From the NCBI RefSeq assembly GCF_013426735.1, contig NZ_AP023277.1, positions 1 to 64,000 of the forward strand: 64,000 nt of DNA, read 5' to 3'. Made by a program: the position numbers and the translations under genes. Source of the DNA: Agrobacterium vitis. Lineage in GTDB: Bacteria > Pseudomonadota > Alphaproteobacteria > Rhizobiales > Rhizobiaceae. Of the stretch, positions 8,319-15,559 are shown piece after piece. The notes under the pieces were generated by a model. The model saw only the letters and a list, made by a program, of their open reading frames with translations. It ran no database searches and was not told the DNA's origin. Each line of letters begins with the position of its first letter. The first letter of the stretch is position 1.

Positions 8319-8719
8319 CCCAATGACAATTGGATCAGGAACCGTCGAGAACCGCTTTTGGTAGCGCCAAATTGGCTATCTGGCGGGACAAAAAGCCGTT
8401 TGTTTCCGGTTGTATGCTTGCGAAAGTTGAATAATATTGGCGCAGGAATATGCGGTTATTGTTGTTGGTCGTACAGGTGATGTTTGGTAGACGCTTTCAG
8501 TAGACACCCCTCCAAGGCGGTTGCTCTTGATGCCCGTTCGCACAGCGACGCGGTTTGCGCAAAGCTGGCTGTCTTCCAAATTTCCCCGCCTTCGGCTTCC
8601 TCGCGAAGCAAATTTGGCAGCCTTCCAGCCTCCTCCGCTGCGCTTCGGCCTCCGGTGCGCACCGCTTTCCGCTGTGCCTTGTGAACGCTCATCGCAACCA
8701 CCAAAGAGGAGTGACTACC
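8319..8719 (+). promoter_or_regulatory. Long leader before the DUF736 gene
   Basis: No gene in ~400 bp. The right half contains a hairpin with perfect CCAAATTT/AAATTTGG arms (8576-8583 and 8610-8617) and a GC-rich element at 8629-8663 that resembles one in the ArdC leader (10658-10690). These are likely untranslated leader structures of the DUF736 gene. Confidence 0.4.
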
Positions 8720-9055
8720 ATGAAAAACATCACCAACTACATCCAGTTCAACGGCGACAACATCGAAACCGCAGACGGTACCGGCCTCATCTCCACCATC
8801 GAGCGAGACCTCGAAATCACGGTAACGCCTTTTTCTTCCACCAACGAGAGAGCCCCGACGCACCGCGTTTATGCAACATCTCCCGCAGGTCACAAGCTCG
8901 ACGTGGGCGGCATCTGGAAAAAAGAGAACGGCGAGGGCAGGCCCTACTACACGATCTCGATCAAGCGCATGGGCTTCAACGCCAATCTAGGCCGGTTCCC
9001 CGGCCAGGACGATCCGACCCTTCAGGCAATCATCGAGTGGGAACCACGCGATTGA
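8720..9055 (+). CDS. DUF736 family protein
   Basis: A 111-residue protein (start MKNITNYIQFNG; ATG 8720 after AGAGGAGTG). The second half has the usual DUF736 features: DVGGIWKKENGEGRPYYTISI and a C-terminal segment similar to those of other plasmid-borne DUF736 proteins. The family is small, cytoplasmic, common on plasmids and integrative elements of alphaproteobacteria, and often adjacent to ardC and parB-like genes as here. Its molecular function is not established. A GC-rich hairpin (CCCGG/CCGGG at ~9069-9085) just after the stop may end transcription. Confidence 0.85.
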   Translation: MKNITNYIQFNGDNIETADGTGLISTIERDLEITVTPFSSTNERAPTHRVYATSPAGHKLDVGGIWKKENGEGRPYYTISIKRMGFNANLGRFPGQDDPTLQAIIEWEPRD

Positions 9056-9066
9056 TTGCGCAGAGA

Positions 9067-9145
9067 AGCCCGGCTCATGACCGGGCCTCTCACCCCGAAA
9101 TAGCTGAAAATCCGCCAAATAGCTGGATTTTCGGCCCTTTTCGTG
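9067..9145 (+). terminator. Hairpins after the DUF736 gene
   Basis: Two consecutive stems: CCCGG/CCGGG (9069-9085) and TGAAAATCC/GGATTTTCG (about 9103-9136) followed by CCCTTTTCG. They separate DUF736 from the toxin-antitoxin pair. Confidence 0.45.
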
Positions 9146-9175
9146 TTAGGTTGAACAGTAATTGGAGATTTGTCG

Positions 9176-9382
9176 ATGAACATTCATTCCACCCGTCCCG
9201 ACCGCTCCCCGGAAGCCGTAGCGGCTCGAAAGAAGAGCACCGATCAGGCTCGCGCCATGAACATCCGCCAAGGCTATCAGGGCGACGACGCTCTGCTCGA
9301 AGCGGCGACCGCTGCTTATGTTGCCGGCGATCTCACCCGCGAAGAGTATCGCGCCCGCATCTTGCCGCAGCCCAAGGGCTGA
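9176..9382 (+). CDS. VbhA-like antitoxin of a Fic toxin-antitoxin pair
   Basis: A 68-residue protein placed directly before a Fic gene. The C-terminal half, DDALLEAATAAYVAGDLTREEYRARIL, matches the helical core of VbhA-type antitoxins, which bind the Fic enzyme and put an inhibitory glutamate into its ATP site. The family motif S/T-x-x-x-E-G should fall at residues 28-33; here it reads M-N-I-R-Q-G, so the Ser/Thr and the key Glu appear replaced. ATG 9176 is chosen because GGAG lies 8 bases upstream; an in-frame TTG at 9170 is too close to it. Role inferred from context and similarity. Confidence 0.7.
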   Translation: MNIHSTRPDRSPEAVAARKKSTDQARAMNIRQGYQGDDALLEAATAAYVAGDLTREEYRARILPQPKG

Positions 9383-9412
9383 TCATTTCATTCAAGTCTC
9401 AAGAGGCTCAAG

Positions 9413-9439
9413 GCCGTCTGCTAGCGCAGACGGCTTTTT
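9413..9439 (+). terminator. Terminator between antitoxin and Fic gene
   Basis: A perfect 9-bp stem (GCCGTCTGC / GCAGACGGC) with a TAGC loop followed by TTTTT. It ends only 12 bases before the Fic start codon, so it would terminate most antitoxin transcripts before the Fic gene. Confidence 0.85.
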
Positions 9440-9451
9440 GTTGGTTTGCGC

Positions 9452-10516
9452 ATGGCTGAAGAACACCCCAAGGGTTCCTACACTTATCCCAACACGTCAG
9501 ACGATCCGGATCGCCGGAACGTTCTTCGTAATAAGTTCGGTATCGAATCCAAATCGGAGCTTCGCACAGTGGAGTACCGTGCAACGCAGGACCGAATTTC
9601 GGAAATCCTTGAGGGTGATGGTCCCAAGGGGAACTTTGATGCCGCTCATCTCAAGGCGATCCACGGGCACATATTTCAGGATGTGTACGAATGGGCGGGT
9701 CATACCCGAAACGAAAGCCCGGTGGTTGACGGAACTCGTGTCGAGCCGATTGGTGGCCTTTCAAAAGGCGAAACGTCTTTCCTGCATGGCGCGCGTATAG
9801 ACATGGGTCTGAATGAGGCGCTGAAGCCCATCAGCGATCCGCAGGCGCTACGAGCCGCCAGCAGGGAAGAATTCGTTGAGCGGGCCGCAAAAACGCTGTC
9901 AGAACTGAACTACGTGCATCCATTTCGCGAAGGCAACGGAAGAACCCAGGAAACCTTCATCACGGAGCTCGGCCGGCATTACGGGCATGACATCGATATG
10001 AGCGTGATCAGCAAGACCCGTATGATTGAAGCGTCCATTGCCACGACAAATGACCCTGCCAGCCCTGCCCTGAAGCACGTCATCGAGGATGCGATAGACC
10101 CCAACCGCCGTGAGGCGCTGCGCGGTGCCTTCGCGGATCTGGAGCAGGTCGGCGAGAAGCCCTTCGAGCATTATGTTCGCACTGCCCGCCCGGGCGAAGA
10201 AATCGAGGGTCAAGTGTTCGGCCACGACAACCGCGTTGCAACCGTTGTCACCGAGAACGGCATTATCGCTGTCGATCGCGCCGACCTTCCGGAGCGGATT
10301 CCGGCCGACGACGAAGAGGTGAAGTTCACCGCCCGATCTGACTTCCGAACCTTGGGGCGGCCGGCGCAGGAGGCCCAAGCGCAGCCTCAGAGCGTCGAGC
10401 AAAAGGCTGAACAAGCGCCGCAGCCGTCAAATCAAAACGCAGAGCTCAAGGCCCTCGAAGCGCAGCATCTGGCAACCCGTCAGCAGCAGAACGACCGGGA
10501 CGATCGGGATCGTTAG
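9452..10516 (+). CDS. Fic-domain AMP-transferase (VbhT/Bep-like), no BID domain
   Basis: A 354-residue protein. Residues ~10-200 form a Fic domain with the full catalytic motif H-P-F-R-E-G-N-G-R-T at 156-165; Fic enzymes transfer AMP from ATP to target proteins. The N-terminus (YTYPNTSD...RNVLRNKFGI) resembles VbhT and Bartonella Bep proteins. Residues ~215-290 (VRTARPGEEIEGQVFG...) look like the OB-fold linker of that family, but the C-terminal BID secretion domain is absent, replaced by a short Q/A-rich tail. ATG 9452 is the likely start, although no clear ribosome-binding site precedes it. With the VbhA-like gene it forms a probable toxin-antitoxin pair. Confidence 0.85.
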   Translation: MAEEHPKGSYTYPNTSDDPDRRNVLRNKFGIESKSELRTVEYRATQDRISEILEGDGPKGNFDAAHLKAIHGHIFQDVYEWAGHTRNESPVVDGTRVEPIGGLSKGETSFLHGARIDMGLNEALKPISDPQALRAASREEFVERAAKTLSELNYVHPFREGNGRTQETFITELGRHYGHDIDMSVISKTRMIEASIATTNDPASPALKHVIEDAIDPNRREALRGAFADLEQVGEKPFEHYVRTARPGEEIEGQVFGHDNRVATVVTENGIIAVDRADLPERIPADDEEVKFTARSDFRTLGRPAQEAQAQPQSVEQKAEQAPQPSNQNAELKALEAQHLATRQQQNDRDDRDR

Positions 10517-10744
10517 CCCGGCTTCCTACCCGTTGCAGTACCGGCAACCGCAGCGCCGTTAGCGGCCCCTGCTCCCTTGTGTTTACCGTCTCCCGTTTCG
10601 TTGGGTGATTGACGGACAAGCTACGATAGCCCCTCCCCCATTCAACCGCTTCGCGGTCCTCCTCTCCGTTGCGGCCCTCCGGGTGCATGGGCTCGTCTCG
10701 GCTATCTCCGTTTTTTGCCGTCAACCAACGAAAAGGAGACGGCT
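10517..10744 (+). promoter_or_regulatory. ArdC leader region
   Basis: No gene. The GC-rich stretch at 10658-10690 (CCTCCTCTCCGTTGCGG...) resembles the DUF736 leader at 8629-8663, suggesting a shared regulatory element; AAAAGGAGACGGCT before ATG 10745 is the ribosome-binding site. Confidence 0.35.
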
Positions 10745-11623
10745 ATGCAGAGCAAGGACACCTACCAGCGTATCACGGATGCCATCATCGACCAGCTGGA
10801 AGCAGGAACGAAGCCCTGGATCCGCCCTTGGCGCGGAACTGTTCGCCGCTCGCCGGTACCGCAACGCGCCACCGGCGAAGCCTATCGCGGCATCAACGTG
10901 ATCATGCTGTGGCTTTCCAGCCAGCTCGCCGGCTACGACGAGAACACTTGGATGACCTACCGGCAGGCTCAGGATCTTGGGGGCCAAGTCAGAAAGGGCG
11001 AACAGGGAACCCTCGTCGTCAAGTACGGGACCTTCACTCCGAAGGAGCAGGAAGCCGACGACAAGAGCATCCCGTACCTGAAGGGCTACACCGTCTTCAA
11101 CGTCGAGCAGATCGATGGCCTACCCGACCGCTTCAAAAGCCCGGTTGAAGACATTCCGGAAGGCCCCATGCCGCTCCTCAGGCATGTCGAAGACTTTATC
11201 GGTCGAACCGGCGCGAAGATTACCTACGGCGGCAAGCACGCCTGCTATCGTCCAGGTCCCGACGACATCGAGATGCCGCCGCGTGAACGCTTCCTAAGCG
11301 AAGTCCATCTCTACAGCACGGTTCTGCACGAGCTCGGTCACTGGACCGGCGCAAAACACCGTCTTGATCGCGATCTTTCCGGCCGGTTCGGCACTGAAAC
11401 CTATGCCGTGGAAGAGCTCGTTGCCGAACTTTCGGCGGCCTTCGTATGCGCAGACCTTGGCGTTGAGCACGATCCGCGCGAGAACACAGCGACCTATCTC
11501 GAAAGCTGGCTGAAGGTCCTTAAGCAGGATAAGCGGGCAATCGTCACAGCCGCTGCCAAGGCTCAGGCTGTCGCTGACTATCTTCACAGCCTTCAAGGCG
11601 CAATGGATATCGAGGCGGCCTAG
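10745..11623 (+). CDS. ardC: ArdC-family antirestriction protein
   Basis: A 292-residue protein with the ArdC layout: an N-terminal ssDNA-binding domain (starting DTYQRITDAIIDQLEAGTKPW, with RGINVIMLW and WMTYRQAQDLGGQVRKGE) and a C-terminal zincin-like metallopeptidase domain with H-E-L-G-H near residue 196 and a downstream acidic AVEELVAELSAAF helix. ArdC proteins protect incoming plasmid DNA from host restriction and bind single-stranded DNA. ATG 10745 follows AAAAGGAGACGG. Its place on a conjugative plasmid fits a role in establishment after transfer. Confidence 0.9.
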   Translation: MQSKDTYQRITDAIIDQLEAGTKPWIRPWRGTVRRSPVPQRATGEAYRGINVIMLWLSSQLAGYDENTWMTYRQAQDLGGQVRKGEQGTLVVKYGTFTPKEQEADDKSIPYLKGYTVFNVEQIDGLPDRFKSPVEDIPEGPMPLLRHVEDFIGRTGAKITYGGKHACYRPGPDDIEMPPRERFLSEVHLYSTVLHELGHWTGAKHRLDRDLSGRFGTETYAVEELVAELSAAFVCADLGVEHDPRENTATYLESWLKVLKQDKRAIVTAAAKAQAVADYLHSLQGAMDIEAA

Positions 11624-11749
11624 CGTCCCCTCTAACACCAAGGCAGTCGTTGCGACGAGGTTCGAAACGGAGGCAATTTGCCTCTGTTTCATACCGATTC
11701 TCTCCAACTCGGAGACCGTCAGATGATAAGGACGATTCTCAAGCAATCC

Positions 11750-11765
11750 GTTGTCAGCTGACAAT
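11750..11765. promoter_or_regulatory. parS-like palindrome upstream of repA
   Basis: The palindrome TTGTCAGCTGACAA (11751-11764) within GTTGTCAGCTGACAAT. It has the GC centre and size of the 16-bp RepB-binding parS sites of repABC plasmids, and recurs as an 18-bp perfect palindrome after repB (14123-14140). Confidence 0.75.
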
Positions 11766-11903
11766 TGAAGTAACCATATGAAATGTCATATGAAATTAAG
11801 AGGCCGCAAATGGTTAATTTCGGTTAACCAAAAACTGCTTGACGGTTATGCGGTCTATGAGATCATTTGCGCAAATCGAAGAGAATTGTCAGGTTTACCG
11901 TGA
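11766..11903 (+). promoter_or_regulatory. repABC promoter and operator region
   Basis: Contains a direct repeat CATATGAAAT (11775-11784 and 11787-11796), an inverted repeat TGGTTAA-6-TTAACCA (11811-11830), and a TTGACG box (11839-11844) with a weak ATCATT 17 bases on. Autorepression of repABC by RepA at such sites is known for the family; which element binds RepA is inference. Confidence 0.5.
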
Positions 11904-13121
11904 ATGGCGAATAAGAGCGCAAAAAGCACTAAAGTCGACAAAATCGAGCGCGTCTCGATTGATAAGACTATAGCCGATGATGCCGCGAAGCTCAGCAGCA
12001 ATCTTCAGGAACTTTCCGCTCGGCTGTTTTCACCTGATGCGCAAAAGGCACTTCGCCGATTTAGTAGCACGGAAGCCGCAAAGCTGCTCGGGGTAACGGA
12101 CAGCTACGTGCGTCATCTGGCGGCTCAGGAAGATTCTGTTACCTCCGAGAAGACGTCGGGCGGCCGGCGGACTTTCTCCTTGTCCGAAATCAACACGATC
12201 CGCCAGATTTTGGGTAAGACAAAACCAGCCTATCTGTCCGGACGCCGGGAAAGCGAACATCTGCAGGTTATCGCAGTGACCAACTTCAAAGGCGGATCGG
12301 GTAAGACAACGACCTCCACGCATCTCGCTCAGTATCTGGCTCTGCGCGGCTATCGCGTCCTCGCTGTCGATCTCGACCCGCAAGCTTCGATGTCCGCAAT
12401 GCTGGGCTATCAGCCGGAATTTGATGTCGGCGAAAACGAGACACTGTTCGGGGCTATCCGATATGATGATCTTCGTCGCCCGGTAGGGGAGGTGGTTCGC
12501 GAAACCTATTTCCCGGGTTTGGATATAATCCCGGGTAACCTTGAGCTCCACGAATTCGAGCACGATACGCCGCGAGCGCTCGCAGAAAGAAACGGATCCG
12601 AAACCGACATGTTTTTCATGCGTGTCGGCAACGCGCTGGCTGACCTCTCTGACCGATACGACGTCGTCGTAATCGACTGCCCACCGACCTTGGGGTTCCT
12701 GACGCTTTCGGCGCTATGCGCTGCGACGGCAGTGCTAATCACTGTCCATCCCCAGATGCTGGACGTGGCATCCATGAACCAGTTCTTGGCAATGACATCG
12801 GACCTTCTTTCGGTTGTCAAGGACGCGGGTGGCAATCTCGAATATGATTGGATGCGCTATCTAGTCACGCGGTACGAGCCAAACGATGGCCCACAAGCGC
12901 AGATCGTTGCTTTTCTACGAAGCTTGTTCGGAGATCGTGTTCTGACCTCGATGATGGTGAAGTCTACGGCTATTTCTGACGCCGGGCTCTCAAAGCAAAC
13001 GATCTACGAGGCTGCAAGGGAATCGATGAATCGGCAGACTTATGATCGCGCTGTGGAATCAATGGATGGGGTGAACCTCGAAGTTGAGGCACTTCTCAAG
13101 AGTTCATGGGGGCGTGCATGA
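11904..13121 (+). CDS. repA: Plasmid partition ATPase RepA
   Basis: A 405-residue RepA. The N-terminal ~110 residues have a MerR-like helix-turn-helix (STEAAKLLGVTDSYVRHLAAQ) that binds the operator. The ParA-type ATPase core follows: deviant Walker A K-G-G-S-G-K-T-T (~residues 131-138), D-L-D-P-Q-A (~156), and V-V-I-D-C-P-P (~254). RepA drives plasmid segregation with RepB and represses the operon. ATG 11904 is used; a GTG four bases upstream is possible. The stop overlaps repB by ATGA. Confidence 0.95.
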   Translation: MANKSAKSTKVDKIERVSIDKTIADDAAKLSSNLQELSARLFSPDAQKALRRFSSTEAAKLLGVTDSYVRHLAAQEDSVTSEKTSGGRRTFSLSEINTIRQILGKTKPAYLSGRRESEHLQVIAVTNFKGGSGKTTTSTHLAQYLALRGYRVLAVDLDPQASMSAMLGYQPEFDVGENETLFGAIRYDDLRRPVGEVVRETYFPGLDIIPGNLELHEFEHDTPRALAERNGSETDMFFMRVGNALADLSDRYDVVVIDCPPTLGFLTLSALCAATAVLITVHPQMLDVASMNQFLAMTSDLLSVVKDAGGNLEYDWMRYLVTRYEPNDGPQAQIVAFLRSLFGDRVLTSMMVKSTAISDAGLSKQTIYEAARESMNRQTYDRAVESMDGVNLEVEALLKSSWGRA

Positions 13122-14119
13122 AGGGCCGTGACATTCTGAAAAATATGGTCAGTTCAGCGGGTAGCGAAGGGCCACCTAAGGCAACCACTCAATCTCAGCC
13201 ACAGCACAAGCCAGCTGGCGCAGTGCGAGCCATGAACTTGTCTCTTGGTCGTCTCGGCGATGAAGCCGCTGCGGCCAAAGAGCTACGTTTGGCGCTTGCA
13301 GCCGGTGACAAGGTCGTCGAGTTGACCCCGGCCCAGATTGACGCATCCTTCATTCAGGATCGCATCCCGACGGACCACGATGCAGCCCTTGAGAATCTTA
13401 TTTCCTCTATGCGCGAGAGCGGGCAACAAGTCCCCATCTTGGTGCGGCCACATCCCACGAAGGAAAACCACTACCAGGCGGCCTACGGGCACCGCCGATT
13501 GCGCGCGGCCATCGTTCTGGAACGCTCAGTCAAAGCCATCGTACGCCAACTGACCGACGAGGAACTTATCGTCGCGCAAGGCCAGGAAAACGGGCCGCGC
13601 GTTGATCTCAGTTTCATCGAGCGCGCTCTTTTTGCGAGGCGGCTCGAAGAGCACGGCTTTGATCGCGACCGCATATCTCAAGCGTTGTCTGTCGATAAGC
13701 CTGAAACCTCACGGCTCTTACAAGTGGCCGACGTCATTCCAACAGAAATCATTATGGCTGTTGGGCCCGCCTCTAGAATCGGTCGCCCACGCTGGCTGGC
13801 CTTTGCCGAACTGTTGAAGGACAAAGCGGCGGCGGCACGGGTAGCGGATTCCATCGCGGACCCTCATTTCAGAGGAATCGATACGAATGAAAGGTTCGCT
13901 CGTCTGTGGAGCCAGGCTCAGGATGCAAAATTGCCGAAGAAGAGCACCGCGGGCAAGATTCGCACGCGCAAGGGTATCGTGCTTGCATCGATAGAGCGAA
14001 CCACCAAGGGCACCAGGATCACAGTTACATCAGAAGAATTTTCAAAATTCCTTGACGCTCGTATGAGCGATCTCGTTGAACAGTTCGAAAAAGAAAACGC
14101 TTCTGAAACAGACCATTAG
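13118..14119 (+). CDS. repB: Plasmid partition protein RepB
   Basis: A 333-residue ParB-type protein. Typical RepB N-terminus (MKGRDILKNMV), ParB-N boxes (ESGQQVPILVRPHP, Y-G-H-R-R-L-R-A near residue 125, Q-G-Q-E-N-G near 150) and a helix-turn-helix region (DRISQALSVDKPETSRLLQ). RepB binds parS; two matching palindromes flank the repAB pair. ATG 13118 overlaps the repA stop (ATGA); an in-frame ATG at 13106 lies deeper inside repA and is less likely. Works with RepA for segregation. Confidence 0.95.
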   Translation: MKGRDILKNMVSSAGSEGPPKATTQSQPQHKPAGAVRAMNLSLGRLGDEAAAAKELRLALAAGDKVVELTPAQIDASFIQDRIPTDHDAALENLISSMRESGQQVPILVRPHPTKENHYQAAYGHRRLRAAIVLERSVKAIVRQLTDEELIVAQGQENGPRVDLSFIERALFARRLEEHGFDRDRISQALSVDKPETSRLLQVADVIPTEIIMAVGPASRIGRPRWLAFAELLKDKAAAARVADSIADPHFRGIDTNERFARLWSQAQDAKLPKKSTAGKIRTRKGIVLASIERTTKGTRITVTSEEFSKFLDARMSDLVEQFEKENASETDH

Positions 14120-14122
14120 TTC

Positions 14123-14140
14123 GATTGTCAGCTGACAATC
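14123..14140. promoter_or_regulatory. parS-like palindrome between repB and repC
   Basis: A perfect 18-bp palindrome with core TTGTCAGCTGACAA, identical over the core to the site upstream of repA (11751-11764). RepB is the expected binder. Confidence 0.8.
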
Positions 14141-14167
14141 CGATCGCAACTAGGAGATCAAATCCGC

Positions 14168-14223
14168 AAAAGAAAAAGGCCCCCAAACGTCGCCGTCGTG
14201 GAAGCCCTTCTCATATGTGTCGC
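14168..14223 (-). ncRNA. Predicted repABC antisense RNA (ctRNA)
   Basis: In the repB-repC gap, the minus strand has TTGACT (14253-14258) and, 17 bases later, GATTCT (14230-14235), predicting a start near 14223. A stem (GGC-CC-ACG with CGT-GG-GCC) followed by TTTTTCTTTT at 14168-14177 would end a ~56-nt RNA. A counter-transcribed RNA at this place, limiting RepC synthesis, is a known feature of repABC operons. Confidence 0.75.
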
Positions 14224-14316
14224 AACTAGAGAATCGCATTTCCCCGAATCCCAGTCAAGAGTCTTTGGCGCTGTTTTGGCGAGCGGATTTCTTTTGCCTT
14301 TGTGAGGGCTAAAGAG

Positions 14317-15531
14317 ATGCAAACAGGAAGTGTAACGACGCCTTTTGGGCGGCGACCAATGACGCTTGCTCTGGTGAAACGGCAAATAGCTGTCTCCGAG
14401 ATCAAGTCGGGTAAGAGTGCTGACAAATGGATGATCTTTCGCGACGTCAAAGAAGCGCGCGAGCTCTTCAAGCTGCCTCCTTATTCGATAGCGGTGCTTG
14501 ATGCGCTGCTGACGTTCTATCCGGAAAGGGAATTGCGTCAGGACGCGCAGTTGGTGGTATTTCCTTCCAACGCGCAGTTGATGGTACGCGCCAACGGAAT
14601 GTCCGGAGCAACCCTTCGGCGGCATTTAGCGACCCTTGTCGATGCAGGTATGATTGTCCGCAAGGATAGCCCCAATGGCAAACGATACGCTCGAAAAGAC
14701 GGGGCTGGGGAGATCGAACGCGCATTCGGATTTGATCTCTCGCCGCTTTTGGCTCGATCCGAGGAGTTCGCGTTGGCCGCTCAACAGGTGGCGACCGATC
14801 GCCACGAATTCCTCAAGGCCAAGGAGAGCCTTACCCTCTGCCGGCGGGACGTTCGAAAGGTTATCAGTGCCGCGATCGAGGAGGGTGCTGAAGGCGACTG
14901 GGAAGCGATAGAGGCTGTCTACCTCGACATCGTCCGACGGATTCCCCGCACCCCGTCAGCTTCCGACCTGGCGAAAATCCTCGACGAAATGCAGCTTCTT
15001 TACGCAGAGGTGATCAACCGGCTGGATTTGATGGATAATTCGGAAGATATAAGCACCAATGATGCTCAGACAGAGCGCCACATACAGAATTCAAAACCGG
15101 AATCCACCAATGAACTTGAACCTAGCTCTCGAAACGAGCATGGCGCGAAGCCGAGTGAAACCAGTCGACCGACGAGGGAGCCGATAAAGGCATTCCCACT
15201 CGGTATGGTGTTGAGGGCTTGCCCGCAGATAAGCGATTACGGGCCGGGCGGCCAGATCGGAAGTTGGCGAGAGCTTATGTCAGCCGCTGTTGTCGTTCGT
15301 TCGATGCTCGGCGTCAGCCCGAGCGCCTATCAGACCGCCTGCGAAACCCTGGAACCCGAGAATGCGGCCGCTGTCATGGCCTGCATTCTGGAGCGGGGGG
15401 GCCAGATCAACTCGGCCGGCGGTTACCTCCGTGATCTGACGCAACGGGCGGAGAAGGGTGAGTTTTCGCTCGGTCCGATGCTGATGGCCTTGATGCGCGC
15501 TAATGCCGGGAATGATCGGCAGGCGGGATGA
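14317..15531 (+). CDS. repC: Replication initiator RepC of the repABC operon
   Basis: A 404-residue RepC with the classic start (MQTGSVTTPFGRRPMTLALVKRQ), winged-helix N-terminal half (VFPSNAQLMVRANGMSGATLRRHL, LVDAGMIVRKDSPNGKRYARKDGAGEI) and C-terminal half ending in INSAGGYLRDLTQRAEKGEF. It initiates replication, normally at an origin inside its own coding region. ATG 14317 is used because it gives the family-typical N-terminus; a GTG at 14302 is in frame but adds five atypical residues. Expression is expected to be limited by the antisense RNA in the upstream gap. A second, different repC lies at 6535-7815. Confidence 0.95.
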   Translation: MQTGSVTTPFGRRPMTLALVKRQIAVSEIKSGKSADKWMIFRDVKEARELFKLPPYSIAVLDALLTFYPERELRQDAQLVVFPSNAQLMVRANGMSGATLRRHLATLVDAGMIVRKDSPNGKRYARKDGAGEIERAFGFDLSPLLARSEEFALAAQQVATDRHEFLKAKESLTLCRRDVRKVISAAIEEGAEGDWEAIEAVYLDIVRRIPRTPSASDLAKILDEMQLLYAEVINRLDLMDNSEDISTNDAQTERHIQNSKPESTNELEPSSRNEHGAKPSETSRPTREPIKAFPLGMVLRACPQISDYGPGGQIGSWRELMSAAVVVRSMLGVSPSAYQTACETLEPENAAAVMACILERGGQINSAGGYLRDLTQRAEKGEFSLGPMLMALMRANAGNDRQAG

Positions 15532-15559
15532 GATGGTCAAATTCGGCCCTGTTTCCGTC

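Noticed and set aside
8521..9459. 312-codon frame over DUF736 and VbhA genes
   Set aside because: Arginine/histidine-rich translation; overlaps two better-supported genes in another frame.
11294..11764. 156-codon frame opposite ardC
   Set aside because: ArdC with HELGH motif is certain; this frame is a shadow.
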